A DNA stretch of 44,341 bases from Streptosporangium pseudovulgare (GCF_014648055.1 NZ_BMQJ01000033.1:1-44341); one strand, 5' to 3'. Counted from the first letter of the stretch, positions 24,484 to 33,667 are shown. Translations and numbers: made by a program. Notes: generated by a model from the sequence alone, not told the origin.

Positions 24484-25569
24484 TCATTCCGCTGTTCCTC
24501 CTGCGGGGGACGCGTCCTCGGATCCCGCGAAAACCACGACGAGCTCCAGCCCGCCACCCGGATTGGGGCTCGCTCGCACGTCGGCCCCGTGAGCCTTCGC
24601 GATCGCCGCGACGATCGACAATCCGAGTCCGGCGCCCTGGCCAGGGGTCGTTTGCAGCCGCCGGAAGGGCTCGAAGAGGTCGCCGAAACGTTCCTGGGGC
24701 ACGTGCGGGCCGGTGTTACGGACCGTCAACACTCCACGGGAGAGCGTTACCTCAACGGTTCCGCCCGGATGGTTGTAGCGGACCGCGTTGTCGAGGAGGT
24801 TGGTGACGAGCCGGTTCAGCAGGACAGGGTCTCCATCGACGACGAACGGCTCTGCCCGCCCCGTCACGGTGACGCCGTCCGAACCTGTTTCCGCCAGGAC
24901 GAGCCGTACCGCCTGGTCCAGGGCCACCGGTCTCCGGTTGTCCAGGCCGTTTTCCGCCTGGGCCAGGACCAGCAGGGCGTCGATGAGGTTCTCCGCGCGG
25001 CGGTTGTGGCGCAGGAGCGTGCCGCGGATCTCGGCGCCGTCCTCGGGGAGCCCGATTTCGATCGCCGCCCGCTGGACGGCCAGCGGGGTCCGCAGCTCGT
25101 GGGAGGCGTTGGCGATGAACCGCCGCTGTCCCTCGACGGAGCGTTCGAGCCGGTCGAGCATCGCGTCGAAGGTGTCGGCCAGTTCCTTCAGCTCGTCCTT
25201 CGGCCCAGTGAGCGCGATCCGCTCGTGCAGGGTCGACAGGGACAGTCGCTGCGCGGTGGCGGTGATCCGGTGGATGGGCCGCAGGATCCGCCCGGCGACC
25301 AGCCATCCGACGGCCAGCGAGACCAGCGTCAAGATCCCCACCGTGAAGGCGGTCATCTCCCACTGGTAGCCGATCACGCCGTTCACCAGCTCGGGTAGCT
25401 GCGGCCGCAGCGGCCGATCACCCGGTGCCACAGCTCCCCGGGGTAGCCGGGCGATCCGCGTCTTCAGCGCCTGGCGCAGCAGGAGGTTGACCGTGAGCAG
25501 CAACACGACCGAGGTCAGCAGGAACAGTCCGGAGTAGATCAGGGTGAGTCGGATCCGGATCGTCGTCAC
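24484..25569 (-). CDS. Sensor histidine kinase
   Basis: A 361-residue membrane kinase. TM1 lies at about 8-30, a short extracytoplasmic loop at 31-70, TM2 at about 72-93 and HAMP to about 145. The DHp box NASHELRTPL carries phospho-acceptor His157, the N box is NLLDNAVRYN, and the G box is GQGAGLGLSIV. The tiny sensor loop suggests membrane or envelope-stress sensing. The start GTG 25569 overlaps the response regulator stop as GTGA, so the pair is translationally coupled. The divergent S41 protease and ABC exporter are the probable targets. Confidence 0.93.
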   Translation of the reverse strand: MTTIRIRLTLIYSGLFLLTSVVLLLTVNLLLRQALKTRIARLPRGAVAPGDRPLRPQLPELVNGVIGYQWEMTAFTVGILTLVSLAVGWLVAGRILRPIHRITATAQRLSLSTLHERIALTGPKDELKELADTFDAMLDRLERSVEGQRRFIANASHELRTPLAVQRAAIEIGLPEDGAEIRGTLLRHNRRAENLIDALLVLAQAENGLDNRRPVALDQAVRLVLAETGSDGVTVTGRAEPFVVDGDPVLLNRLVTNLLDNAVRYNHPGGTVEVTLSRGVLTVRNTGPHVPQERFGDLFEPFRRLQTTPGQGAGLGLSIVAAIAKAHGADVRASPNPGGGLELVVVFAGSEDASPAGGTAE

Positions 25570-26219
25570 AGCAGGTATCCCGCACCGGGAACGGTCTGGA
25601 TGCACGGCGGGTCGCCCAGCTTGGCCCGTAGGCGGCTGATCAGGACCCGCACCACCGTGGTGAACGGATCGGCGTTCTCGTCCCAGGCCTCTTCAAGCAG
25701 CCGTTCGGAACTCACGACGGTGCCGTCCGCCCTCATCAGCACCTCCAGGACGGCGAACTCCTTGAGTGACAGGTGCAGGTGCCGCCCGTCCCGCGAGGCT
25801 TGCAGCCGGTGGGGGTCGAGCACGATCCCGTGCCGGGTCAGTACCGGCGGTACCGCCGACCGGCTGCGCCGTCCCAGCGCCTGCACTCGCGCGACCAGCT
25901 CGGCGTAGTCGAACGGTTTGGGCAGGTAGTCGTCGGCTCCCATCCCCAGACCCGCCACTCGCTCCGGCACCGACGCCGCCGCCGTCATCATCAAGATCCG
26001 CGTACGGCTCCCGCGTGCCACCAGCTCACGACACACGAGGTCGCCGTGCATCTCGGGCAGGTCCCGATCCAGCACGAGAACGTCGTAGTCGTGCACCGCC
26101 AACCGTTCCACCGCGGCGGCCCCGTCGTACACCACGTCGACGGCCATGGCATGGCGGCGCAATCCCACCGCCACGAGATCGGCCAGGTCTCGTTCGTCTT
26201 CGGCCACCAGAATGCGCAC
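25566..26219 (-). CDS. OmpR/PhoB-family response regulator
   Basis: A 217-residue regulator. The receiver domain (1-115) has the acidic pair ED at 7-8, phospho-acceptor Asp51 in LVLDRDLPE, Thr in MMTAAA and Lys in LPKPFD. The C-terminal winged helix has LSLKEFAVLEVLMRADG and VRVLISRLRAKLGD. GTG 26219 starts the conserved RILVAEDE segment; the longer frame to 26249 is less likely. It overlaps the kinase by 4 nt. The divergent region to 26307 contains phased repeats that look like its binding site. Confidence 0.93.
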   Translation of the reverse strand: MRILVAEDERDLADLVAVGLRRHAMAVDVVYDGAAAVERLAVHDYDVLVLDRDLPEMHGDLVCRELVARGSRTRILMMTAAASVPERVAGLGMGADDYLPKPFDYAELVARVQALGRRSRSAVPPVLTRHGIVLDPHRLQASRDGRHLHLSLKEFAVLEVLMRADGTVVSSERLLEEAWDENADPFTTVVRVLISRLRAKLGDPPCIQTVPGAGYLL

Positions 26220-26253
26220 CCGGCATTCATACTCGAACCGGGGTTGCAACGGC

Positions 26254-26282
26254 GTTAACGGATCCGTTCACGACCGTGTAAC
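26254..26282. promoter_or_regulatory. Phased repeats, likely response-regulator box
   Basis: GTTAAC (26254), GTTCAC (26266) and TGTAAC (26277) recur every 11-12 bp on one face of the helix, as OmpR-type sites do. A 12-bp palindrome AACGGATCCGTT (26257-26268) overlaps them. The site is between the two-component operon and the S41 gene, suited to control both. Confidence 0.5.
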
Positions 26283-26306
26283 CCGCTTCAGGCCACGCTG
26301 GCGGTC

Positions 26307-27662
26307 ATGATCAGAGCCCTCTGCGCGGCCGTCCTGGTGGCGGCTTGCTCCATGTCCGCATCCGCGTCGGCATCGGCCACGACGTCCCAGCCGGCGTCCC
26401 CGTCGGCCACCCGAGGCGGGGGCTGCACCACCAGCACGGCGCCACCGCCGGAATCGGCACCGCCGACATCGGTGAACACGCTCCGGCAGGCGTACTTCTG
26501 CGTGCTGGACAACTACTACAGCGGCCCCGTCATGGACCCGAAGGAATTGCTGCAGAGCGCCTTCGCCGCCTACACCCAAAACCTGATGCGGCGCGGCGCC
26601 GACCGGCGCCACCTCCAGCTGCCCGCCCTGAGCGGGAACCGCGACACCGACTGGGCCGCCGTCGCGAAGGTCCTCGGTGACGGCGACCCCGCCGCGCTGC
26701 GCGCCGCGATCACCGGCATGGTGGCCGGGCTCCACGACGACCACGCCCGCTGGGTCCGGCCGGACCCGTCGCAGGGCGAGCCGATCGGGACGGGCATCAC
26801 GGGCGTGTCGGCCGAGTACGGCCCGCAGCTCGACCCCGCGGCCCGGCCGCCGCTGTTCATCACCCGGGTCCTGCCCGGCAGCCCCGCCGCCAAGGCCGGC
26901 ATCAGGCCAGGGGACATCGTGGTCAAGGCCAACGGCGTGCCGGCGTTCATCGGCGACGCCGTGAACCAGAGCCTCGTCCAGGCCATCACCGCCCCCGGCA
27001 CCGTACGGCTCACGCTCAAGCGCCCCGCAACAGGACGGACCCGCACCGTCGAGCTCAAAGAGGGCCCCATCACGCGGCAGCCCCCGGCGGTGACGTCAAA
27101 GAAACTCGCCGACGGCGCCATCTACGTCCAACTGCCCGGATTCTACGAAGGCGCCGCCGACCAGGTCATCGCCAAGCTGCGGGACAAACCGAAGGTCGTG
27201 GTCCTCGACCTGCGCGGCAACGGCGGCGGGTCACCTCGCGAGGTGACGCGGCTGCTCGGCGCATTCGCGCACGGCAAGGTCACGAGCTACTTCTGCCCGC
27301 TCAAGGGCGAGTGCGTGCCCAACCGGACCGACGACAGCGTCCCGCTGCTCGGCGCGCGCCTGATCGTCCTCACCGACCGCGGATGCGCCTCGGCCTGCGA
27401 GGACTTCAGCGCGGCGGTCAAGGACAACGGCCTGGGCACCCTCATCGGAACCCGCACCGCCGGAGCCGTCTCCGGCCCCAGCCAGGCATACCTCCTCGAC
27501 GACGGCAGCGCCGTGCTCCTGCCCAAGGTCCGGCACCTCGGGCCCGCCCGCGAAATCATCGACACGATCGGCGTGCCGGTCGACCACTACGCCCCCATGA
27601 CCGCGCTCGACCTGGCCACCGGGCGCGACCCGGGGGTGGTCAAGGCGCTGGCGCTTCTTTGA
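26307..27662 (+). CDS. S41 family peptidase (C-terminal processing protease), lipoprotein
   Basis: A 451-residue envelope protease. The short signal MIRALCAAVLVAAC has a lipobox with Cys14, then an Ala/Ser/Pro-rich linker to about 45. The PDZ domain spans about 170-255 (GITGVSAEYG to RPGDIVVKANG), followed by the tail-specific protease core with VVLDLRGNGGG and the nucleophile in DRGCASACEDF. The family cuts unfolded C-termini using a Ser-Lys dyad. It is divergent from the two-component genes and upstream of the ABC exporter, so the whole set probably answers to envelope or peptide stress. Confidence 0.9.
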   Translation: MIRALCAAVLVAACSMSASASASATTSQPASPSATRGGGCTTSTAPPPESAPPTSVNTLRQAYFCVLDNYYSGPVMDPKELLQSAFAAYTQNLMRRGADRRHLQLPALSGNRDTDWAAVAKVLGDGDPAALRAAITGMVAGLHDDHARWVRPDPSQGEPIGTGITGVSAEYGPQLDPAARPPLFITRVLPGSPAAKAGIRPGDIVVKANGVPAFIGDAVNQSLVQAITAPGTVRLTLKRPATGRTRTVELKEGPITRQPPAVTSKKLADGAIYVQLPGFYEGAADQVIAKLRDKPKVVVLDLRGNGGGSPREVTRLLGAFAHGKVTSYFCPLKGECVPNRTDDSVPLLGARLIVLTDRGCASACEDFSAAVKDNGLGTLIGTRTAGAVSGPSQAYLLDDGSAVLLPKVRHLGPAREIIDTIGVPVDHYAPMTALDLATGRDPGVVKALALL

Positions 27663-27850
27663 CGCGCTTGCCGCAGCGGCTGGGCCGTCCGCCTCCTTCA
27701 CCGTCGCCGACACGCAGCGCGCCGTCATGGCCGGGCCGGGCCCGCTCGACCGCGGCGCTGTTGGCGGAGGGCATCGTGCTCCCGCTTGGGGCGGGCCTGC
27801 GCCGGCTCAAGACCCGTAAGCAGAACCGGATCTATCGAAGGAGTGGGATT

Positions 27851-28597
27851 GTGAGCGATGCCGTCGGCACGCCCGTACTGAGCGCCCGCGGGCTGCGGAA
27901 GGAGCACGGCAAAGGGGAAGGATCGGTGCGCGCCGTCGACGGCGTCGATCTCGACGTCAGCGCGGGAGAGACGGTGGCGATCATGGGGCCCAGCGGCTGC
28001 GGTAAGTCCACGCTGCTGCACCTGCTCGGCGGGCTGGATCGGCCCTCGGCCGGCGAGATGTCGCTGAACGGCCGGCGCATCGACAACATCAGCGAGAAGG
28101 CCCTGGCCCTGATGCGGCGTACCGAGGTCAGCTACGTCTTCCAGTCCTTCCACCTGATGGAGGAGCTCACCGCCGTCGAGAACGTCGAGCTGGCGGCTCT
28201 GCTGGCCGGACGCTCGCCGCGGGTCGCACGGCGGCGCGCGGAGGAGCTGCTGGATCAGCTCGGGCTCGCCGGCCGGGCGCGGTTCCTGCCCTCCGCGCTG
28301 TCGGGCGGCCAGCGGCAGCGGGTCGCGGTCGCCCGGGCGCTGAGCAACGAGCCGCTGGTCGTCCTCGCTGACGAACCGACCGGAAACCTGGACAGCGCCG
28401 CCACCTTGGACGTCCTCCAGCTCTTCGAGGACCTGCACGAGTCGGGGCAGACGCTGGTCATCGTCACCCACGACGCGCGGATCGCGGCCACCGCGGACCG
28501 GAAGTTCTCGATGCGCGACGGCGCGTTCGCGGACGAGACCTGGCTGACCGGCGGCACCACCGGACAACTCGGCGCGCTCGTCGGGCTGGAGGATTGA
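27851..28597 (+). CDS. ABC transporter ATPase, MacB/LolD type
   Basis: A 248-residue ATPase with Walker A GPSGCGKST, Q-loop VFQSFHL, signature LSGGQRQR, Walker B VVLADEPTGNLDS and switch His in VTHD. The EPTGNLDS sequence is typical of ATPases paired with FtsX-like permeases that work on peptides or lipoproteins. GTG 27851 follows AAGGAG by 7 nt. The permease starts 5 nt after its stop. The 188 bp separating it from the protease stop hold no gene and no clear terminator, so co-transcription is possible. Confidence 0.92.
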   Translation: MSDAVGTPVLSARGLRKEHGKGEGSVRAVDGVDLDVSAGETVAIMGPSGCGKSTLLHLLGGLDRPSAGEMSLNGRRIDNISEKALALMRRTEVSYVFQSFHLMEELTAVENVELAALLAGRSPRVARRRAEELLDQLGLAGRARFLPSALSGGQRQRVAVARALSNEPLVVLADEPTGNLDSAATLDVLQLFEDLHESGQTLVIVTHDARIAATADRKFSMRDGAFADETWLTGGTTGQLGALVGLED

Positions 28598-28602
28598 CCG
28601 CA

Positions 28603-30426
28603 ATGGGCCGCATCCTTCTCGTGGTCCGTCTGGCCCTGCGAGACCTCCGGCGTCGCCGTACCGAGGCCGCGCTTCTGCTGACCGCCATCCTGGCGGCCAC
28701 CACGACGCTGACGCTCGGGCTCGTCCTGCGCGACGCGGCCGGCGACCCGTACCAGAGCACCCGGGCGGCGACCAACGGACCCGACGTGGTCGCCAACGCC
28801 AACCTCGCCGGCCTCGCTGAGCTCGGGAAACTGGCCGCCGCCTCCGGCGTCACCGAGCACGGCGGACCGTACCCCGTCATCGCGGGAAAGCTCGAGGCGT
28901 CCGGCCGGACGTCGGATGTCCAGGCCATGGGGCGCGACGCCACCGTCGCGGCGGTCGATCAGCCCCAGGTGACGCAGGGCAGGTGGGTCAGCGACGGCGG
29001 CGTGGTGCTCGAGGCAGCCTTCGCCGACTCGCTCGATGTGGGCGTCGGTGACTCGGTCACCCTGGGCGGCAGGTCGTTCGAGGTCGTCGGCGTCGCGGTC
29101 ACCGCCGCCATGCCGCCCTATCCCGGGGCGTCCTGCATCGTCTCCGCCGGCTGCATCAACGGCGCCATCCCCGACGACCGGGACCTGCCGGCGGGGTTGC
29201 TGCACAATCCCGGGCTGGTCTGGCTCACCCAGGCGGACGTGCGGAGCCTCGCCTCGGACCGAAGCCCCCTGTCCTATGTGATGAACCTGAAGCTGGCCGA
29301 ACCGGACAAAGCGCAGGCATTCGTCGACCGGACCGGTGGCGATCATGGCGGCGCCATGCCGATGCAGACCTGGGAGAGCATCCTCGCCGACGCCACCGAC
29401 CTGGCCGAAGACTCCCAGATCCTGCTGCTGATCGGCGCCTGGCTGCTCGGCCTGCTCGCCGTGGCCGGTCTTTCGGTGCTGGTCGGCGGCCGGATGGCCG
29501 ATCAGACCAGGCGTATCGGGTTGCTGAAAGCAGCCGGCGGCACACCGGTCCTGGTCGCTGCCGTGCTGCTCGCGGAGTACCTCCTGGTGGCCGCCGTCGC
29601 GGCCGCGGCCGGGCTGACGATCGGAGCACTGACCGCTCCGTTGCTCACCGAGTCCAGTGCCGGCCTCGTCGGCAGCGCGGGGACGGCGTCGCCGACGTGG
29701 TCCACGATCACCCTGGTGACCGCCGTGGCACTCGGCGTCGCGATCGTGGCGACCGCTGTTCCGGCCTTGCGCGCGGCCCGCTCCAGCACCGTCAGCGCGC
29801 TGGCCGACGCGGCCCGCCCACCTCGCCGCACCGGCTGGCTGATCACTGTCTCGACGCGACTGCCCGTCCCGCTGCTGCTCGCCTTGCGGATCGCCGCCCG
29901 CCGGCCGCGACGGGTGGTGCTGGGTGTGGTCAGCATCGCGGTCACGGTCAGCGGCATCTACGTCCTGCTGGTGCTCAACGCCTTCCTCGGCGGCCAGCCA
30001 GGCATCGGCGCGTACACCGAAGCTCAGGTGGCGGTGCTGCGGCACGTGCTCCTCGTCTGGACGGTCATCCTGCTCTCCCTGGCGGCGGTCAACGCCATCG
30101 TCATCACCTGGGCGACGGTGCTCGACAACCGGCGCGCGTCCGCCCTGGCGCGCGCCCTCGGCGCCACCCCGCGGGAAGTGACCGTCGCCCTGGCGACCGC
30201 GCAGGTGCTGCCCGCGCTCCTCGGCGCCGTCCTGGGTGTCTTCCCGGGAGGCTTCCTGCTGTTCGCCTCCATCAACACGATCACCGGCGGCGACAGCGAC
30301 AAGGCCACGCTTCCCGCACCCTGGCAGCTGATCGCCCTGGTGCTGGCAACCGTGCTCGTGGTGGCGGCGCTCACCTCCGTTCCCGCCCACCTTGGCGGCC
30401 ACCGCCCCGTGACCGCGACGCTCTAA
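28603..30426 (+). CDS. FtsX-like ABC transporter permease
   Basis: A 607-residue permease. It has one N-terminal TM segment, a large extracytoplasmic MacB-like domain to about residue 270, three TM segments (about 280-400) with the FtsX motif MADQTRRIGLLKAAGGT, then a second TM group (about 430-600) with RRASALARALGATPREV. This double-FtsX layout fits exporters of peptides or signals. ATG 28603 has GGAGG 10 nt upstream and follows the ATPase gene directly. A hairpin at 30482-30506 ends the unit. Confidence 0.9.
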   Translation: MGRILLVVRLALRDLRRRRTEAALLLTAILAATTTLTLGLVLRDAAGDPYQSTRAATNGPDVVANANLAGLAELGKLAAASGVTEHGGPYPVIAGKLEASGRTSDVQAMGRDATVAAVDQPQVTQGRWVSDGGVVLEAAFADSLDVGVGDSVTLGGRSFEVVGVAVTAAMPPYPGASCIVSAGCINGAIPDDRDLPAGLLHNPGLVWLTQADVRSLASDRSPLSYVMNLKLAEPDKAQAFVDRTGGDHGGAMPMQTWESILADATDLAEDSQILLLIGAWLLGLLAVAGLSVLVGGRMADQTRRIGLLKAAGGTPVLVAAVLLAEYLLVAAVAAAAGLTIGALTAPLLTESSAGLVGSAGTASPTWSTITLVTAVALGVAIVATAVPALRAARSSTVSALADAARPPRRTGWLITVSTRLPVPLLLALRIAARRPRRVVLGVVSIAVTVSGIYVLLVLNAFLGGQPGIGAYTEAQVAVLRHVLLVWTVILLSLAAVNAIVITWATVLDNRRASALARALGATPREVTVALATAQVLPALLGAVLGVFPGGFLLFASINTITGGDSDKATLPAPWQLIALVLATVLVVAALTSVPAHLGGHRPVTATL

Positions 30427-30481
30427 GAACCCCTAACAGAATGATTCGCGATCTCAGGAGTCGATCTCCCAGAAAAGCGCA

Positions 30482-30506
30482 CCTGCCTCTTCGGTGACCA
30501 GGCAGG
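30482..30506 (+). terminator. Hairpin after the FtsX operon
   Basis: 7-bp arms CCTGCCT / AGGCAGG with an 11-nt loop, 56 bp downstream of the permease stop. No T run. Confidence 0.5.
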
Positions 30507-30575
30507 CAGGCGTCCGCTGAGGGATCGAGGGTGAACCCCGTGGATCCGGCTCCTCCGATCACTGATACCGTCTTG

Positions 30576-30594
30576 TGAAAACGGTTCTCATTAT
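30576..30594 (+). promoter_or_regulatory. Zur/Fur-like box upstream of the FecCD operon
   Basis: TGAAAACGGTTCTCA (30576-30590) is a near-palindrome of the TGANAAN-NTTNTCA type bound by actinobacterial Zur. With ATTATC following, the stretch matches the Escherichia coli Fur consensus at 14 of 19 positions. It ends 12 bp before the permease GTG, where a repressor would block transcription. Confidence 0.6.
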
Positions 30595-30605
30595 CGGAGT
30601 GTTTC

Positions 30606-31736
30606 GTGGGCTTGTCCTCCGCCCCACAGCGCCCGGACCTTGACGTGCGCTCAACCCCTCCCGCTCCGGCCCCGCCGGAGGAATCCCCCCGGCCAACAGC
30701 GCGAGCGCTGCCGATGTCTGCAGCCGTCACCCTGCTGGTCTGCTCCCTCTGCGTCTCGGTGCTGCTGGCGATCGGCCTGGGCGCTGCGGCCGTGCCACCC
30801 GGCGAGACGCTCCGCTACCTGTGGGCGGCTCTCACCGGAGGGCGGATCACCGCTGAGGAGGTGACGTCGTACCAGATCATCTGGCAGGTGCGGACCCCGC
30901 GCGTGCTCCTGGCGGCCGTGGTCGGAGCCGGGCTCAGCGCGGTCGGCGTGGCGATCCAGGCCATGGTCCGCAACGCGCTGGCCGACCCGTTCGTCCTGGG
31001 CGTGTCCTCGGGGGCCTCGGCGGGAGCGGTACTGGTCACCGTCTCCGGTTCCCTCGCAGCGCTGGGGGTCTACGCGGTGTCGGCCGGCGCGTTCCTCGGG
31101 GCGCTGCTCGTCTCGGCTCTGGTCTACCTGGCCTCGCGGGGCGCCGCGGGCCTGGCGCCGCTACGGCTGGTGCTCACCGGCGTGGCGATGGCGTTCGGCT
31201 TCCAGGCCGTGATGAGCGTGATCGTGTACTTCGTGCCGGACGGTGAGGCGACCAGCACGGTGCTGTTCTGGTCGATGGGCGGTTTCGGCGCGGCGACCTG
31301 GGGGGCCCTGCCCGTCGTGACCGCCGCCGTGGCCGTCGCGCTCGTCATCCTGCGCCGGCTCGGCCGGGGCCTCGACGTGCTCGCCCTGGGCGACGAGACC
31401 TCCGCGAGCCTGGGGATCGACGCCCGCCGGCTCCGCCGGGGACTGTTCGTGCTGACCTCGCTGGCGACGGGAGCGATGGTCGCCGTCAGCGGCGCGATCG
31501 GGTTCGTCGGACTGGTGCTGCCGCACATGGTCCGCCTGCGGGCCGGCGCGGCACACGCGCGGGTACTCGTGATCGCCCCCTTGGCCGGCGCGGTCTTCAT
31601 GGTCTGGGCGGACCTGCTGGCCCGGACCATGGTCGCCCCGCGAGAACTCCCCATCGGTGTGATCACCGCGCTGGTGGGCGTCCCGGTCTTCCTCCTCCTG
31701 CTGCGCCGCCGCGGCTACCTGTTCGGAGGCCGCTGA
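30606..31736 (+). CDS. FecCD-family metallophore/haem/B12 ABC permease
   Basis: A 376-residue inner-membrane permease with about nine or ten TM helices after a proline-rich cytoplasmic N-terminus (1-40). Family motifs are TPRVLLAAVVGAGLSAVGVA, then NALADPFVLGVSSGASAGA, the ATPase-coupling segment LGDETSASLGID and GFVGLVLPHMVR. It moves chelated metal or cobamide from the binding protein. GTG 30606 has GGAGTG 6 nt upstream. It starts a three-gene operon: ATPase 2 bp later, binding protein after that. The upstream box suggests repression by zinc or iron. Confidence 0.93.
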   Translation: MGLSSAPQRPDLDVRSTPPAPAPPEESPRPTARALPMSAAVTLLVCSLCVSVLLAIGLGAAAVPPGETLRYLWAALTGGRITAEEVTSYQIIWQVRTPRVLLAAVVGAGLSAVGVAIQAMVRNALADPFVLGVSSGASAGAVLVTVSGSLAALGVYAVSAGAFLGALLVSALVYLASRGAAGLAPLRLVLTGVAMAFGFQAVMSVIVYFVPDGEATSTVLFWSMGGFGAATWGALPVVTAAVAVALVILRRLGRGLDVLALGDETSASLGIDARRLRRGLFVLTSLATGAMVAVSGAIGFVGLVLPHMVRLRAGAAHARVLVIAPLAGAVFMVWADLLARTMVAPRELPIGVITALVGVPVFLLLLRRRGYLFGGR

Positions 31737-31738
31737 CG

Positions 31739-32533
31739 ATGACCCTTCTGCTCGATGAGATCTCGGTCTCCGTCGACGGGGCGGCCCTGCTGCGCGACCT
31801 GGCGCTCACCGTCGGGCCCCGGCAGATCGTCGGCCTGATCGGCCCGAACGGCTCAGGCAAGACCACCGCCTTGCGGTGCGTGTACCGGGCGCTGCGGCCG
31901 ACCGGCGGCGTGGTGCGCATCGACGGCAGGGACCTGGACCGGATCCCCCTGCGCGAGAGCGCCCGGATGATCGCGGCGCTCACCCAGGAAGGAGGATCCG
32001 ACCTCGACTTCACCGTCGGGGAGGTCGTCGCGCTCGGACGCACCCCGCACCTGCGCGGCAACCAGGCGCTCAGCGCAACCGAACGCGAGCTGTGCCGCCG
32101 GGCCATGGCGCAGACGGGGATCGCGCACCTGGCCGGCCGCGGCGTGCTGTCGCTGTCCGGCGGTGAACGCCAGCGGGTCCTGGTGGCCCGCGCGCTCGTG
32201 CAGGAACCCCGGGTGCTGATCCTGGACGAGCCGACCAACCACCTCGACCTGCACCACCAGCTCCGGCTGCTGTCGATGCTCAAGGAATCCGGTCTCAGCG
32301 TGCTGGTCACCCTGCACGACCTCAACCTCGCCGCCTCCGCGTGCGACCGGCTGGCGGTGCTGTCCCGAGGGAGTCTCGTGTCCTGCGGGCCTCCCGCCGA
32401 GGTCCTCACCGAAGCGCTCCTGCGCGACGTTTTCGGCGTCGCGGCGAGCATCGTCCCCCACCCCCTCACCGGCGTCCCCCAGGTGCTCTACAACCTGGGC
32501 TCGACTCCGACCGCGAAAGGAAACCCCGCGTGA
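31739..32533 (+). CDS. Metallophore ABC transporter ATPase (FecE/FepC-like)
   Basis: A 264-residue ATPase with Walker A GPNGSGKTT, signature LSGGERQRV, Walker B VLILDEPTNHLDL and switch His in TLHDLN, plus the VALGRTPHL segment seen in FecE-type ATPases. Starts 2 bp after the permease stop. Its TGA overlaps the GTG of the binding protein gene as GTGA. Complete. Confidence 0.94.
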   Translation: MTLLLDEISVSVDGAALLRDLALTVGPRQIVGLIGPNGSGKTTALRCVYRALRPTGGVVRIDGRDLDRIPLRESARMIAALTQEGGSDLDFTVGEVVALGRTPHLRGNQALSATERELCRRAMAQTGIAHLAGRGVLSLSGGERQRVLVARALVQEPRVLILDEPTNHLDLHHQLRLLSMLKESGLSVLVTLHDLNLAASACDRLAVLSRGSLVSCGPPAEVLTEALLRDVFGVAASIVPHPLTGVPQVLYNLGSTPTAKGNPA

Positions 32534-33534
32534 CCACGCGCTCCCCGCTGGCGTTCCGCCCACTGCGCTTCACCGTCCCAGCCCTGGTGGGTGTCCTGCT
32601 GCTGACCGGCTGCGGAGCCCAGGTGGACGGCCCCGCAGCCGCCCGGAAGGTGACGGTCAACCGGTGCGGCCAGCCGGTCGAGTACACCACTCCGCACCGC
32701 GCCGTCGTCTACGAAGGCGGCAGCGCCGACAAGATGTTCGCCCTCGGCCTCACCAAGCACGTCCACGGCTACGTCATGCCACCCGCCAACCCGCCCGTCA
32801 CCGAGTCACCCTGGGCAGCCGAGTACGCCAAGGTGAAGTTCCTCAGCGACGACCTGCTCAACCGCGAGCTGGTCGTGGAGGCCAAGGCCGACTTCGTGGT
32901 GGCCGGCTGGCGCTCGGGCTTCAGCGACCAGCGCGGCATCACCCCGGCCATCCTCGACGGGCTGAAGATCCAGAGCTTCATGCACACCGAATCGTGCTTC
33001 AACTACCCCGGACACCCCGAGCGGGTGACACCGTTCGAAGGCCTCTACACGGACCTGGAGCGCCTCGGGAAGATCTTCGGCGTCGAGGACCGGGCCCGCT
33101 CCCTGGTCGACGGGTACCGCAAGCGCGTCGAGGCGGTGCAGGCACAGGCGCCCAAGGACGAGCAGGTCCCCGTCTTCCTGTACGACTCGGGCACCGACAA
33201 GCCTTTCACCGCCGGCAGCCAGGTGCCGCCCAACGACATCATCCGCTTGTCCGGCGGCCGCAACGTCTTCGCCGACCTCGACGCCCGATGGACCGAGGTG
33301 ACTTGGGAAGCCGTCATGAAGGCCAAGCCGGAGGTCATCATCATCCTCGACTACGGGGACAAGCCCGCCCAGGAGAAGATCGAGTTCCTGAAGGATTTCC
33401 CCGCCACCAGCAAGCTGCCCGCCGTCGTCAACGACCGCTTCTTCATCCTCGACTACAACGAGGGCATCAGCGGGCCGCGCAACCTCGACGGCTTGGAGAA
33501 GTTCGCCGCATATCTCCGCGAGCTGGACAGATGA
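32530..33534 (+). CDS. Metallophore-binding lipoprotein (periplasmic-binding-protein-like)
   Basis: A 334-residue class III solute-binding lipoprotein with a lipobox in VLLLTGCGAQ (Cys27). The two-lobed PBP fold is indicated by HRAVVYEGGSADKMFALGL near the start, a long linking helix (YTDLERLGKIFGVEDRA) and PEVIIILDYGD in the C-lobe. Cysteines in NRCGQP and ESCFNY may be structural. The ligand is uncertain: siderophore, zincophore, haem or cobamide. GTG 32530 overlaps the ATPase stop. The closest context I can recall is Zur-controlled zincophore uptake (coelibactin-type); this is inference. Confidence 0.9.
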   Translation: MTTRSPLAFRPLRFTVPALVGVLLLTGCGAQVDGPAAARKVTVNRCGQPVEYTTPHRAVVYEGGSADKMFALGLTKHVHGYVMPPANPPVTESPWAAEYAKVKFLSDDLLNRELVVEAKADFVVAGWRSGFSDQRGITPAILDGLKIQSFMHTESCFNYPGHPERVTPFEGLYTDLERLGKIFGVEDRARSLVDGYRKRVEAVQAQAPKDEQVPVFLYDSGTDKPFTAGSQVPPNDIIRLSGGRNVFADLDARWTEVTWEAVMKAKPEVIIILDYGDKPAQEKIEFLKDFPATSKLPAVVNDRFFILDYNEGISGPRNLDGLEKFAAYLRELDR

Positions 33535-33537
33535 GCA

Positions 33538-33567
33538 GTCACGGCGAGACGGGCCACGCCCCGTGAC
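33538..33567. terminator. Weak hairpin between convergent genes
   Basis: 7-bp arms GTCACGG / CCGTGAC just after the binding-protein stop, with a 16-nt loop. The leftward pentapeptide gene ends 101 bp further on. Confidence 0.4.
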
Positions 33568-33667
33568 CGCACCGGCGACCGTGTCCCCAATGCCGGCACG
33601 CCCCCGGAGATCGTCGAACCGCGGCCGTAAATCCCTGTCTTCACCTCCCCTGCAGATGGCTGTGGTG

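Noticed and set aside
28255..30402. 715-codon leftward frame opposite the FtsX permease
   Set aside because: Low-complexity Asp/Gly/Arg/Gln content expected from the antisense of a GC-rich membrane gene.
30576..30594. DtxR/IdeR iron box
   Set aside because: The IdeR core (TTAGGTTAG-type) is absent; the site fits the Fur/Zur pattern better.
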